This document shows, piece by piece, positions 15,996 through 24,929 of a stretch of 64,000 nt of DNA (its first letter is position 1; the number at the start of each line of letters is the position of its first letter). Location of the stretch: the NCBI GenBank assembly GCA_900544875.1, contig UQWS01000005.1:1-64000 (forward strand). Direction: 5' to 3'. A program made the translations under genes and the position numbers. The notes under the pieces were generated by a model. It saw only the letters and a program-made list of their open reading frames with translations, was not told where the DNA came from and made no database searches. This DNA is from an uncultured Collinsella sp. GTDB taxonomy: Bacteria; Actinomycetota; Coriobacteriia; Coriobacteriales; Coriobacteriaceae.

Positions 15996-16637
15996 TTACT
16001 TGTAGAGGTACGCGATGGCGGTGCCGGTGTGGACCTGGATCGTGGCTGTTGACCTGACGACGTTGCTAATGCCCGTGTCGGCTAACAAGCCTAGGGGGCT
16101 GTGATCTAGTTCCCACTCTAGGCCGTGTTCGCTTACCTTGGTGTTGGGAGCGATGGCGATGATGGAGAAGGTTTTGCCCTCGGCGTTTTCGATGGTCCAG
16201 GTCTCGTCCTGGTGCAGGATTCTGGCCGTCACTTCGTCTTCTTCGATCCAGACGGGTGCGTCCGCATAGCCTGCCAGTAGCCCTAACACAGACAGGGACA
16301 TATCCGGGCGTCCACCGGTGGAGCAGGTCACAACCACTTCGGCACCCGGCCAGCGACGGCGAACGGAATCGAGCGCCAGCGCCAGATCGGTATAGTCCTT
16401 GTACGGGTCATGGCGCTCAACTTCAAAGTCGGTAGCGGCATCGACCAACGCGCGACCCGCGTCGCTCACCGTGTCGGCATCCCCCACATACACGTCGCAG
16501 CCTAACCCCGCGCCCAGCAGCGCGTCGAGCCCGCGGTCCACGGCGACAACGTGGTCGCACTCCCCCGCTAGCTGACGTAGCAGATCCGTGCTCGCCACCA
16601 CGGGCGAGCCGCAGACCACCAATACCTTGCAAGCCAC
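15996..16637 (-). CDS. thiN: Thiamine pyrophosphokinase (thiamine diphosphokinase)
   Basis: Converts thiamine and ATP to thiamine diphosphate in the cytoplasm. The 213 residues match the family length. The typical order of motifs is present: an N-terminal GSP loop, AVDRGLDALLGAG, a GDADTVS version of the usual GDFDS, HDPYKDYTDLALAL for the K-D-TD substrate site, and TGGRPDMSL in place of the common GGRxDH. The C-terminal half has the beta-rich fold, with SIIAIAP and GLEWEL. The start is GTG, 9 bp after the HAD gene. The substitutions in GDFDS and DH are mild departures. The assignment is good but not certain. Confidence 0.8.
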   Translation of the reverse strand: MACKVLVVCGSPVVASTDLLRQLAGECDHVVAVDRGLDALLGAGLGCDVYVGDADTVSDAGRALVDAATDFEVERHDPYKDYTDLALALDSVRRRWPGAEVVVTCSTGGRPDMSLSVLGLLAGYADAPVWIEEDEVTARILHQDETWTIENAEGKTFSIIAIAPNTKVSEHGLEWELDHSPLGLLADTGISNVVRSTATIQVHTGTAIAYLYK

Positions 16638-16646
16638 AGCTCTCGC

Positions 16647-17336
16647 CTATCCCTCAAACGAAAGCACGCGGGCCAGGTCCAGGTCCTCATAGCTATCGAT
16701 AAAGATCTCGCAGTTGTCGCGAACCTCGTGGCGCTCCATACGGCCGTGCGGGTCATAGATGCCCACGCGCTTAAAGCCTGCGGTGCCAGAGCTCTTAAGG
16801 CCAAAGACGGCGTCCTCAAACACCCAGGCGCGCTCGAACTTGTGTCCATGGCGCTCCTCCAGACGACGCAGCGCCAGCTCGTATACGTCGGGGAACTGCT
16901 TGGAACGCCCCGCCTCGCCCGTGGTGGTCACAAACTCCATGTAGGCATCGAGCCCGGCGCCAGCAAGGGCGGATTGCACCAACTCGGCCGGCGTGGACGT
17001 GGCCACGCACATGGCGATGCCAGCGGCCTTCGTCTGCTCCAAAAATGCCAAGAGTCCCTCGCGCGGCGGCACCTTGGAGTAGCCATCGATCAGGATGTCG
17101 CTCAGCTCGCGATACAGTTCCTCGCCATTTGTGCCAATGCCCCAGGTGTCGTGGTAGGCCTGGCACTCGTCTTCGAGCGACAAATGCTCAAACTGGGCAA
17201 AATCGTCGACCGTCACGTCAACCCCGTGGCGGTGCAATAACTCGGGCTGGGCATAGGCCCAAACGGGGGTGCTATTAACCAGCGTGCCGTCGCAATCGAA
17301 AATAAAAGCAACACTTGGGGCAGCGATGCGGTCCAT
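16647..17336 (-). CDS. HAD-superfamily hydrolase, beta-phosphoglucomutase/phosphatase-like
   Basis: A 229-residue HAD-IA protein. Motif I is FIFDCDGTLVNS near the N-terminus with its two catalytic Asp, motif II is CVATSTP, the Lys is in SKQFPDVYELAL, and motif III is VFEDAVFGLKS. A helical cap lies between motifs I and II. These fit sugar-phosphate phosphatases or beta-phosphoglucomutase. The start is taken at the ATG of MDRIAAP, which has AAAGG seven bases upstream; an earlier in-frame ATG lacks a ribosome site. It is transcribed away from glgB, and TGGTAAAAC operator-like palindromes lie in the shared intergenic region, so it may belong to the same carbohydrate regulon. The substrate is unknown. 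Confidence 0.82.
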   Translation of the reverse strand: MDRIAAPSVAFIFDCDGTLVNSTPVWAYAQPELLHRHGVDVTVDDFAQFEHLSLEDECQAYHDTWGIGTNGEELYRELSDILIDGYSKVPPREGLLAFLEQTKAAGIAMCVATSTPAELVQSALAGAGLDAYMEFVTTTGEAGRSKQFPDVYELALRRLEERHGHKFERAWVFEDAVFGLKSSGTAGFKRVGIYDPHGRMERHEVRDNCEIFIDSYEDLDLARVLSFEG

Positions 17337-17358
17337 AAACGAGCCTTTCAATGTCAAA

Positions 17359-17389
17359 TGGTAAACAACCTGCTAAAAACGTTTTACCA
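17359..17389. promoter_or_regulatory. LacI-type operator-like sites, HAD/glgB divergent region
   Basis: TGGTAAAC at 17359-17366 is followed by TGCTAAAAACGTTTTACCA at 17371-17389. The latter is nearly the palindrome TGGTAAAACGTTTTACCA, with the central CG expected of LacI-family operators. It lies 22-53 bp upstream of the HAD start. Confidence 0.65.
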
Positions 17390-17420
17390 AACGTCAAACC
17401 AACTATCTTGAAACCCTAAT

Positions 17421-17446
17421 TGGTAAAACTGTCAAGAGTTTTACCA
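17421..17446. promoter_or_regulatory. Inverted repeat TGGTAAAAC-N8-GTTTTACCA
   Basis: A perfect 9-bp inverted repeat with an 8-bp spacer, using the same half-site as the neighbouring operator and the one upstream of the GH13-GH77 gene. It probably binds a carbohydrate-responsive repressor controlling glgB and perhaps the HAD gene. Confidence 0.65.
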
Positions 17447-17667
17447 TCGCAATTCTGCCAGTGGTATAAACATGGCGCTTACCGATTAAACGCCACCGCA
17501 AAAACACTTTCGTCCATATAAGTAACGTACAGGTGTTATCGTAGTTTTTGCCGAAAGTTCCACCGAGCACGCGAGGTGGAACGAATCATAGAACTATCGC
17601 CGTCCCTTCGATTCGTGCAGCCTTGGACCTTTCGCATCTAGTCACCAAGGCAACACGCTGCCGCGTC

Positions 17668-19929
17668 ATGATGGGATCAAACGTGAGCGATACAAAGCTA
17701 AAGCCAGCAACCAAAAAGCCTGCTACCCGTAAAGCCGCCCCGCACGCGCCGGAGCTCACCAAGGACGATGTCTATCTGTTTGGCATCGGTACGTGGGAGC
17801 GCAGCTGGGAAAAGATGGGCGCGCACCCCGATACGCAGAACCGTACGCGCGGCTGGCGTTTTTGCGTTTGGGCGCCCGACGTAAAGAGTGTCCATGTCAT
17901 TGGCGAATTTAACGACTGGGATGAGCAAGCGAACCCGCTGGTGCCCATGCATACGAGTGCTATTTGGGAAGGCTTTATTCCTGGCGCCGAGCAGGGCCAG
18001 CTCTATAAGTATCTCATCGAGACCAACGAGGGCGAAAAGCTCTACAAGGCCGATCCATACGCCTTTAAGGCCGAGTGCCCTCCGGGAACGGCGAGCGTGC
18101 TGTGGACCCTCGACGGCTACCAGTGGAACGACGCCGCATGGCTCAAGCGCCGTGCCAGCCATAACCACATGTCTCAGCCCCTTAACATCTACGAGGTGCA
18201 TATTGGCTCGTGGAAGCGCCACGGCGACGCGCCGCAGGGCGAGCCCGACGAGTACGGCAACTACCCCGGCCCCATGGACCCCTTCCCCGCGCAGCGCGGC
18301 GAGTTCTACACCTACGATGACCTGTCGGTGGAGCTCGTGGACTACGTCCGCGACATGGGCTACACGCATATCGAGGTCATGCCGCTTATGGAGCATCCCT
18401 TCGACGGCTCCTGGGGCTACCAGACGACCGGCTACTACGCTGCCACATCGCGCTACGGCAACCCGCAGCAGCTCATGCACTTTATCGATGCATGCCACGA
18501 GGCAGGCATTGGCGTGATCATGGACTGGGTACCCGGCGGTTTTTGCGCCGACTCCCACGGCCTTGCCACCTTTAACGGTCACATGCTGTTTGAGCACGAG
18601 ATTCACCCCAACTGGGGCACGCATAAATTTGACTTCGCCCGCGGCGAGGTCCGTTCCTTCCTGGTCTCCAACGTGCTGTACTGGCTCGAGAACTTCCACG
18701 TGGACGGCATTCGCATGGACGGCGTGTCCAGCATGCTGTACCTCAACTTTGGCATCGACGATCCGGGCCAAAAGAAGTTCAACAAGTACGGTACCGAGGA
18801 GGACCTGGACGCCAGCGCGTTTATCCGTCAGGTCAACTGCGCCGTTGAGGCACACTACCCCGACGTGATGATGATGGCCGAGGAGTCCACCGCATGGCCG
18901 CTCGTGACTTATCCGCCGCAGGACGGCGGCCTGGGCTTCCACTACAAGTGGGACATGGGCTGGATGAACGACACCCTGCACTACATGCAGACCGATTTTC
19001 CGTGGCGCCCCGGCAACCACGGCCTGCTGACGTTCTCCATCATGTACGCCTTTACCGAGAACTTTATCTGTCCGCTGAGCCACGACGAGGTCGTGCACGG
19101 CAAGTGCTCGCTCATCGGCCGTATGCCGGGCGACTGGTGGCGCCAGTTTGCCGGCCTGCGCACGCTGGCCTTCTACCAGATGACGCACCCCGGCGCCAAG
19201 CTCAACTTTATGGGCAACGAGATCGGTCAGTTTATTGAGTGGCGCTACTACGAGTCCATCCAGTGGTTCCTGACCGAGGAGTACGAGACTCATAAGCATC
19301 ATCAGGCGTTTATTAAGGCGCTCAACCACCTATACACCGCCGAGCCCGCCCTGTACGAGCGCGGCTACACCGACGACGGCTTTACCTGGATCGACGCGGA
19401 CAACTCCAAGCAGTCCATCGTGAGCTTTGTGCGCCAGGGCGAGGACATTGACGACGACCTGGTGATCCTGATCAACTTTGACCCGGCGAGCTACGAGAGC
19501 TTCCGTGTGGGCGTGCCGCGCGAGGGTGACTGGGAGGTCATCTTCGATTCCGACCGTCCCGAGTTTGGCGGCAGCGGCTATGCCGGCGAGGAACCCTACA
19601 CCTGCTCGAGCGAGCCCTATCCCTGGAACGGGCAGATGGATTCCATCGAGATCAAGGTGCCCGGCCTGGCTGGCGTGGTGCTTAAGCGCCGCGGCCCCAG
19701 CAGCTATAAGCCGCCCGTGGTTGAGGAGCCCAAGAAGGCGACGCGCAAGCGTTCGTCCTCGGTAAAGCCCAAGCCTGCAGCCGCCAAGAAGGCTCCTGCC
19801 AAAGCAAAGACTGCCAAGTCTGCCGCCAAGGCTTCGGCCAAGTCCACCACGGCCAAGAAGTCAATCACCAAAAAGGCTGCTCCCAAGGCTAAGACAGCTG
19901 CTGTTAAGGCTCCTGCCAAGAAAGCGTAA
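17668..19929 (+). CDS. glgB: 1,4-alpha-glucan branching enzyme with basic tail
   Basis: Forms alpha-1,6 branches in glycogen. The ATG at 17668 gives 753 residues. A GTG at 17683 with GGGA upstream is an alternative, and the open frame extends to a TTG at 17548 with no ribosome site. The N-terminal CBM48 region (GWRFCVWAPDVKSVHVIGEF) precedes the GH13 barrel. The nucleophile is D351 in GIRMDGVSS, the acid/base E405 in MMAEEST, and the third acid D473 in LSHDEVVHG. Residues about 684-753 form a Lys/Ala/Pro/Ser-rich tail (KKATRKRSSS, PAKAKTAKSAAK) with histone-H1-like character, and the first ~25 residues are also basic. It is the first gene of the glycogen operon, under TGGTAAAAC operators. GlgA, encoded last, has a longer tail of the same kind. 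Confidence 0.95.
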   Translation: MMGSNVSDTKLKPATKKPATRKAAPHAPELTKDDVYLFGIGTWERSWEKMGAHPDTQNRTRGWRFCVWAPDVKSVHVIGEFNDWDEQANPLVPMHTSAIWEGFIPGAEQGQLYKYLIETNEGEKLYKADPYAFKAECPPGTASVLWTLDGYQWNDAAWLKRRASHNHMSQPLNIYEVHIGSWKRHGDAPQGEPDEYGNYPGPMDPFPAQRGEFYTYDDLSVELVDYVRDMGYTHIEVMPLMEHPFDGSWGYQTTGYYAATSRYGNPQQLMHFIDACHEAGIGVIMDWVPGGFCADSHGLATFNGHMLFEHEIHPNWGTHKFDFARGEVRSFLVSNVLYWLENFHVDGIRMDGVSSMLYLNFGIDDPGQKKFNKYGTEEDLDASAFIRQVNCAVEAHYPDVMMMAEESTAWPLVTYPPQDGGLGFHYKWDMGWMNDTLHYMQTDFPWRPGNHGLLTFSIMYAFTENFICPLSHDEVVHGKCSLIGRMPGDWWRQFAGLRTLAFYQMTHPGAKLNFMGNEIGQFIEWRYYESIQWFLTEEYETHKHHQAFIKALNHLYTAEPALYERGYTDDGFTWIDADNSKQSIVSFVRQGEDIDDDLVILINFDPASYESFRVGVPREGDWEVIFDSDRPEFGGSGYAGEEPYTCSSEPYPWNGQMDSIEIKVPGLAGVVLKRRGPSSYKPPVVEEPKKATRKRSSSVKPKPAAAKKAPAKAKTAKSAAKASAKSTTAKKSITKKAAPKAKTAAVKAPAKKA

Positions 19930-20023
19930 CAAAGCCGTTACAGCTGTAATTACCCGCCTCGCCGAGGCGTAGGATACAAGTCATAACCGTTCCGGGAGAA
20001 ACATCCCCGGGGGAAAGGAACGT

Positions 20024-22450
20024 ATGAATAAGATCTTCGACAACAAGCAGGAGTTTACCGAGCTCTATCGCGATGCCGTCATGAGCATCAGCGGCAAGAG
20101 CGTCGAGGCCGCCAGCGACCTTGACCGCTTTAACGCCCTGGCCAAGCTCGTGGCCGAGAAGGCACGCACCGTTGCCACCAAGAGCGATGCCCGTGTGACC
20201 GCCGAGGGCAAGAAGCGCGTGTACTACTTCTCGATCGAGTTTTTGATCGGCCGCCTGCTCGACAACTACCTGCTCAACTTTGGCGTACGCGACATGGTCG
20301 CCGAGGCGCTCGACGACATGGGCTTTGACCTGTCCGTCATCGAGAACCAGGAGCCCGATCCGGCGCTGGGCAACGGTGGACTGGGCCGTCTGGCCGCATG
20401 CTTCCTGGATTCCATGGCAGCCGAGGGCATTGCCGGCTACGGAAACGGCATGCGCTACCGCTACGGCCTGTTTAAGCAGGAAATCGTCAACGGCAGCCAG
20501 GTCGAGGCCACCGACGAGTGGCTTACCCACGGCTATCCCTGGGAGGTCCGTCGTCAGGACAAGGCCGTGACCATCAAGTTTGGTGGCCGCGTCGAGGGCT
20601 TTGAGGAGAACGGCCGCACGTTCTACCGCACGGTGGACACGCAGGACATCCTGGCCGTCCCCTACGACATCCCCGTCGTGGGCTATGCCGGCGAGACTGT
20701 CAACAAGCTGCGCGTCTGGGCCGCCGAGCCGGTCGAGGAGCACTTTGACCTTGAGGCCTTCAACCGCGGCGACTACGCCCTGGCCGATGCCGAGCGCGCC
20801 GAGGCCGAGGCCATCAGCGCCATCCTCTACCCCAACGACGCCGGCGAGCACGGCCGTCTGCTGCGCCTGAAGCAGGAGTACCTGTTTGTTTCGGCCGGCA
20901 TCTACAGCCTGCTCGACACCTTTGAGAAAGAGCACGGCGAGAACTGGGAGCTGCTGCCGCAGTTTGTGGCCATCCACACCAACGACACGCACCCCGCCAT
21001 GTGCGGCCCCGAGCTCATGCGCATCCTCATCGACGAGAAGAAGCTCGAGTGGGACGACGCCTGGAACATCGTGACGCAGGTCGTGAGCTACACCAACCAC
21101 ACCATCCTGCCCGAGGCTCTGGAGAAGTGGCCCATCGGCACGTTCTCCAAGCTCCTCCCCCGCGTGTATCAGATCATCGACGAGATCAGCCGTCGTTGGC
21201 ACGAGTCGTTCGACACCACGCAGGAGGGCTGGCAGGAGCGTCTGCGCCAGACCGCCATCCTGTGGGACGGCGAGATTCGCATGGCCAACCTGTCCGTGAT
21301 CTGCAGCCATAGCGTCAACGGCGTGGCAAAGATCCACTCCGACATCATCAAGAACATCGTGCTCAAGGACTTCTATGCCCTGACGCCCGAGAAGTTCAAC
21401 AACAAGACCAACGGCATCTCGCACCGTCGCTTCTTTGCCGAGGCCAACCCCACCTACGCCAAGCTCGTGACCGAGGCCATTGGTGACGGCTGGCTGAAGA
21501 ACGCCTTTGAGCTGGAGAAACTCAAAGAGTTCCAGAACGATACCGAGTTCCTTAAGGCCGTGGGTGCCTCCAAACGCGCCAACAAGGAGCGCCTGGCCGC
21601 CTACGTTAAGGCCGAGACCGGTCTGGTCATTGACCCCAACACCGTCTTCGATGTTCAGGTTAAGCGCTTCCACGCCTACAAGCGCCAGCTCATGAACATC
21701 ATGAAGGTGATGGACATCTACAACCGTCGCATCGCCGATCCCAACTTCCACGTGACGCCGACGACCTTCATCTTTAGCGGCAAGGCTGCCTCGAGCTACA
21801 CCTTTGCCAAGGAGACCATCCGTCTCATTAACTCCGTGGCCGACGTCATCAACAATGACCCGCGCGTCAACGAGGTCATGAAGGTCTGCTTTATCCCCAA
21901 CTTCCGCGTGAGCAACGCCCAGCTCATCTACCCCGCCGCCGAGATCTCGGAGCAGATCTCCACGGCCGGCAAGGAGGCCTCGGGCACGTCCAACATGAAG
22001 CTCATGATGAACGGCGCCATTACGCTGGGCACCCTCGACGGCGCCAACATCGAGATCGCCGATCTGGCCGGTCGCGAGAACGAGGCTATCTTTGGCCTGA
22101 CCGCTCCCGAGGTCGAGCAGCTCTGGGCATCCAACAGCTACTTTGCGTGGGATACCCTCAACGGCGACCGCGAGCGTCTGGGCCGCGTGATGGACGAGCT
22201 CAAGGACAACACGTTTGCCGGCCTCTCGGGCAACTTTGAGAGCATCTACAACGAGCTCATGAACAACAACGACCCCGACCTGGTCATGGCAGACTTCCGC
22301 AGCTACGTGGATGCGTGGGAGAAGCTCACCGGCAGCTATGGCGACCAGGAGACCTGGAACCGCAAGGCACTGCTCAACACCGCCTCGAGCGGCTGGTTCT
22401 CGAGCGACCGCACCATTCGCGAGTACCGCGACGAGATCTGGCACGCGTAA
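20024..22450 (+). CDS. glgP: Glycogen phosphorylase
   Basis: Releases glucose-1-phosphate from glycogen using phosphate and PLP. The 808 residues match the family. The PLP-binding Lys is K659 in EASGTSNMKLMMNGAIT. GNGGLGRLAACFLDS, NDTHPAM and VKRFHAYKRQLMN are conserved family blocks. GGAAAGGAACGT precedes the ATG. It lies 94 bp after glgB, which suggests that synthesis and breakdown genes share one transcript here. Confidence 0.96.
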   Translation: MNKIFDNKQEFTELYRDAVMSISGKSVEAASDLDRFNALAKLVAEKARTVATKSDARVTAEGKKRVYYFSIEFLIGRLLDNYLLNFGVRDMVAEALDDMGFDLSVIENQEPDPALGNGGLGRLAACFLDSMAAEGIAGYGNGMRYRYGLFKQEIVNGSQVEATDEWLTHGYPWEVRRQDKAVTIKFGGRVEGFEENGRTFYRTVDTQDILAVPYDIPVVGYAGETVNKLRVWAAEPVEEHFDLEAFNRGDYALADAERAEAEAISAILYPNDAGEHGRLLRLKQEYLFVSAGIYSLLDTFEKEHGENWELLPQFVAIHTNDTHPAMCGPELMRILIDEKKLEWDDAWNIVTQVVSYTNHTILPEALEKWPIGTFSKLLPRVYQIIDEISRRWHESFDTTQEGWQERLRQTAILWDGEIRMANLSVICSHSVNGVAKIHSDIIKNIVLKDFYALTPEKFNNKTNGISHRRFFAEANPTYAKLVTEAIGDGWLKNAFELEKLKEFQNDTEFLKAVGASKRANKERLAAYVKAETGLVIDPNTVFDVQVKRFHAYKRQLMNIMKVMDIYNRRIADPNFHVTPTTFIFSGKAASSYTFAKETIRLINSVADVINNDPRVNEVMKVCFIPNFRVSNAQLIYPAAEISEQISTAGKEASGTSNMKLMMNGAITLGTLDGANIEIADLAGRENEAIFGLTAPEVEQLWASNSYFAWDTLNGDRERLGRVMDELKDNTFAGLSGNFESIYNELMNNNDPDLVMADFRSYVDAWEKLTGSYGDQETWNRKALLNTASSGWFSSDRTIREYRDEIWHA

Positions 22451-22487
22451 AGGCGCGCGAGCTCCCCTATGCCAGCACGGCATTACT

Positions 22488-22518
22488 CGACGGGCGTGAC
22501 GTTGCGCCGCGCCCGTCG
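22488..22518 (+). other. Hairpin between glgP and glgC
   Basis: A perfect 9-bp stem CGACGGGCG/CGCCCGTCG with a 13-nt loop in the 108-bp gap and no T-run. It may stabilise or process the mRNA rather than terminate it. Confidence 0.4.
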
Positions 22519-22558
22519 CTAATGGGTTTAGGAACATCGATGACAGAAGGAGAAATCG

Positions 22559-23707
22559 ATGAGTAAGAAAGAATGCATCGCGATGCTCCTCGCAGGAGGA
22601 CAGGGCAGCCGATTGGGGGCACTCACCCAAAAGATCGCTAAGCCGGCGGTTAGCTTTGGTGGCAAGTTCCGCATTATCGACTTTTCGCTCTCCAACTGCT
22701 CCAACTCGGGCATCGACACGGTGGGCGTTCTGACGCAGTATCGCCCCTACCTGCTGCATGCCTATGTGGGCTCCGGCGAGGCGTGGGATCTGGACAGCCG
22801 CGACGGCGGCGTGTCGATCCTGCCGCCGTACGAGACGCAGACCGGCGGCGCCTGGTATGCGGGCACTGCCGACGCCATTACGCAGAACCTCGACTACATC
22901 AAGGCCAACGACCCCAAGTACGTCCTGATTCTTTCGGGCGATCACCTGTATCGCATGGACTACCGCAAGATGCTCAAGACGCACATTGAGAATAACGCCG
23001 ACCTCACGGTAAGCGTTATGCCCGTGCCGTGGGAGGAGGCCAGCCGCTTTGGCATCCTGACCACCGACCCCGAGGACGGCCGCATCACCAAGTTCACTGA
23101 GAAGCCCGATAAGCCCGATTCGAACCTTGCGTCCATGGGTATCTACATCTTCTCGGCAGACGTGCTGATCGAGGCGCTCGAGGAGGACGCTCTGGACCAG
23201 CGCTCGAGCCACGACTTTGGCAAGGACATCATCCCCAAGCTGCTCGGCGAGGGCAAGCGCCTGTACAGCTACGAGTTCCACGGCTTTTGGAAGGACGTCG
23301 GCACCATCGCCAGCTTCCACGAGACCTCGATGGACCTGCTAGGCAACAACCCCGAGTTCGATCTGTTCGACAAGCACTTCCCCATCATGTCCAACATCAC
23401 CACGCGTCCGCCGCACTACATTGGCCCGGACGGCCGCCTGGACGACTGCCTGGTCTCCAACGGCTGCAAGATCTACGGCACCGCTCGCCACTCGATCCTT
23501 TCGACCGATGTCATCATCGATGAGCGCGCCGTGGTCGAGGACTCCGTGCTGCTGCCGGGTGCGCACGTTAAGAGCGGCGCGCACATCTGCCGCGCTATTT
23601 TGGGCGAGAACTCCACGGTCGAAGAGGGCGTGAAGCTCGGCTCTGTCGATACCACCAAGGATACGGCCGTCGTTGGAAATGACGTCGTTATCGGGAAGGG
23701 GGAATGA
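22559..23707 (+). CDS. glgC: Glucose-1-phosphate adenylyltransferase, catalytic subunit
   Basis: Makes ADP-glucose, the glycogen precursor, from glucose-1-phosphate and ATP. Of 382 residues, the N-terminal domain has the intact catalytic loop AGGQGSRLGALT at about 12-23, followed by GGKFRIIDFSLSNC and LSGDHLYRMDY. A C-terminal left-handed beta-helix follows (SVLLPGAHVKSGAHI). AGAAGGAG precedes the ATG by a good distance. GlgD is encoded 4 bp downstream; in Firmicutes such pairs form a hetero-tetramer. Confidence 0.96.
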   Translation: MSKKECIAMLLAGGQGSRLGALTQKIAKPAVSFGGKFRIIDFSLSNCSNSGIDTVGVLTQYRPYLLHAYVGSGEAWDLDSRDGGVSILPPYETQTGGAWYAGTADAITQNLDYIKANDPKYVLILSGDHLYRMDYRKMLKTHIENNADLTVSVMPVPWEEASRFGILTTDPEDGRITKFTEKPDKPDSNLASMGIYIFSADVLIEALEEDALDQRSSHDFGKDIIPKLLGEGKRLYSYEFHGFWKDVGTIASFHETSMDLLGNNPEFDLFDKHFPIMSNITTRPPHYIGPDGRLDDCLVSNGCKIYGTARHSILSTDVIIDERAVVEDSVLLPGAHVKSGAHICRAILGENSTVEEGVKLGSVDTTKDTAVVGNDVVIGKGE

Positions 23708-23711
23708 TCCG

Positions 23712-24839
23712 ATGATCAATCGCAAGGCCATCGGTTATATCACCGCTAACTACTCTTCGACCTACGGCAGCGTTCTGCTCAAGGACCGCCCCATCGCGTC
23801 CGTTCCGTTTTTGGGCCGCTACCGCCTGATCGACTTCCCACTGTCCAACATGATGAATGCCGGCATCAAGACTGTCGGCGTCGTCATGCCGGGCAACTAC
23901 CGCTCGCTGATCGACCACGTGGGCTCGGGCAAGGACTGGGGCCTGGACCGCAAGAAGGGCGGCCTGTTCATGGTGCCCGGCAACGCGTATGGCACCACCA
24001 AGGGCGGCATGCGCTTCCTGCTGCGCGACATCATCTCCAACAAGACGCTGTTCCAGCGCTCGGACAAGCCCTATGTCGTGATGATGGGCACCAACATCAT
24101 CTTTAACATGGACCTCAACACCATTATCGACGCGCACGAGAACTCCGGTGCCCAGATGACCGTGGTGTACTGCAAGGCCACGCGCAACGTCGACGACGAG
24201 ACCAAACTCGAAATCAACGAGAACGGCCGCCTGACGGGCGTGAGCGCCGGTGTCGTGTACGGCGACAACGCCTCTATGGACTGCTGCATCGTCAACCGCG
24301 AGACGCTGCTCGAGATCATCGACCACTACCAGGCCGCCGACTATCTTGACCTGCTCGAGGCACTCCAGGGCGACTTTGGCAACATCGACGTGTGCAGCTA
24401 CGAATACAAGGGCGAGGTCGTGGGCGTGTTTAGCGAGAAGTCGCTGTATCGTCGCAGCATGGACCTGCTCGACCAGACCGTGGCCGACCAGCTCTTCGAT
24501 CCCGAGCGCCCGATCCTGACCAAGGCCCACGACGTGCCGCCTTCGCGCTATGCGACCGGCAGCCACGCATGCAACTCGATCATCTCGGCCGGCTGCATCA
24601 TCAAGGGCACCGTGCGCAACTCGATCCTGTCTCGCGGCGTTGTGGTCGAGGAAGGCGCTTCGGTGACCAACTCGATCATCAACCAGAGCTGCATCATCAA
24701 GAGCGGCGCCCGCGTTGAGAACGCCATCCTGGACAAGAACAACGTGGTTCCCACCAACACCGAGCTTCGCGGCACGCCCGAGAACATCCTGGTGCTGGGA
24801 AAGGCTCCGTTAACTTCCGACACCACCATCGTACGTTAA
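23712..24839 (+). CDS. glgD: ADP-glucose pyrophosphorylase regulatory subunit GlgD
   Basis: A 375-residue GlgC paralogue. The start is the ATG of MINRKAIGYIT, which has GGGGG upstream; the frame stays open into glgC but that extension overlaps it. At the position of the GlgC catalytic loop it has ANYSSTYGSVLLKDRP, lacking the GGxGxRL pattern, while FLGRYRLIDFPLSNMM is kept. This loss marks the non-catalytic GlgD class that modulates GlgC. A beta-helix with NSIISAGCIIKGTV follows. Confidence 0.94.
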   Translation: MINRKAIGYITANYSSTYGSVLLKDRPIASVPFLGRYRLIDFPLSNMMNAGIKTVGVVMPGNYRSLIDHVGSGKDWGLDRKKGGLFMVPGNAYGTTKGGMRFLLRDIISNKTLFQRSDKPYVVMMGTNIIFNMDLNTIIDAHENSGAQMTVVYCKATRNVDDETKLEINENGRLTGVSAGVVYGDNASMDCCIVNRETLLEIIDHYQAADYLDLLEALQGDFGNIDVCSYEYKGEVVGVFSEKSLYRRSMDLLDQTVADQLFDPERPILTKAHDVPPSRYATGSHACNSIISAGCIIKGTVRNSILSRGVVVEEGASVTNSIINQSCIIKSGARVENAILDKNNVVPTNTELRGTPENILVLGKAPLTSDTTIVR

Positions 24840-24871
24840 CGTTGACACCGCAACATCGCTCGTAACATGTA

Positions 24872-24905
24872 GAATAGCCGCCCGGTTAGCGCCAGGCGGC
24901 TATTC
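24872..24905 (+). promoter_or_regulatory. 11-bp perfect hairpin upstream of glgA
   Basis: GAATAGCCGCC and GGCGGCTATTC form a perfect stem with a 12-nt loop between glgD and glgA, ending 24 bp before the glgA start. No T-run follows. It may be an attenuator, a processing site or an operator. Confidence 0.5.
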
Positions 24906-24929
24906 TCGAATTGGAATATGGGAGACAAT

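Noticed and set aside
19904..23320. Minus-strand open frame of 1138 codons antisense to glgP and glgC
   Set aside because: It mirrors the codon bias of the two well-supported plus-strand enzymes, has no recognisable domain or ribosome site, and is rich in Val/Leu/Gly/His from reversed GC-rich codons.
24842..24875. TTGACA and TAGAAT as a glgA promoter
   Set aside because: The spacing is 22 bp, too long for a sigma70 promoter, and the -10-like box overlaps the hairpin stem.
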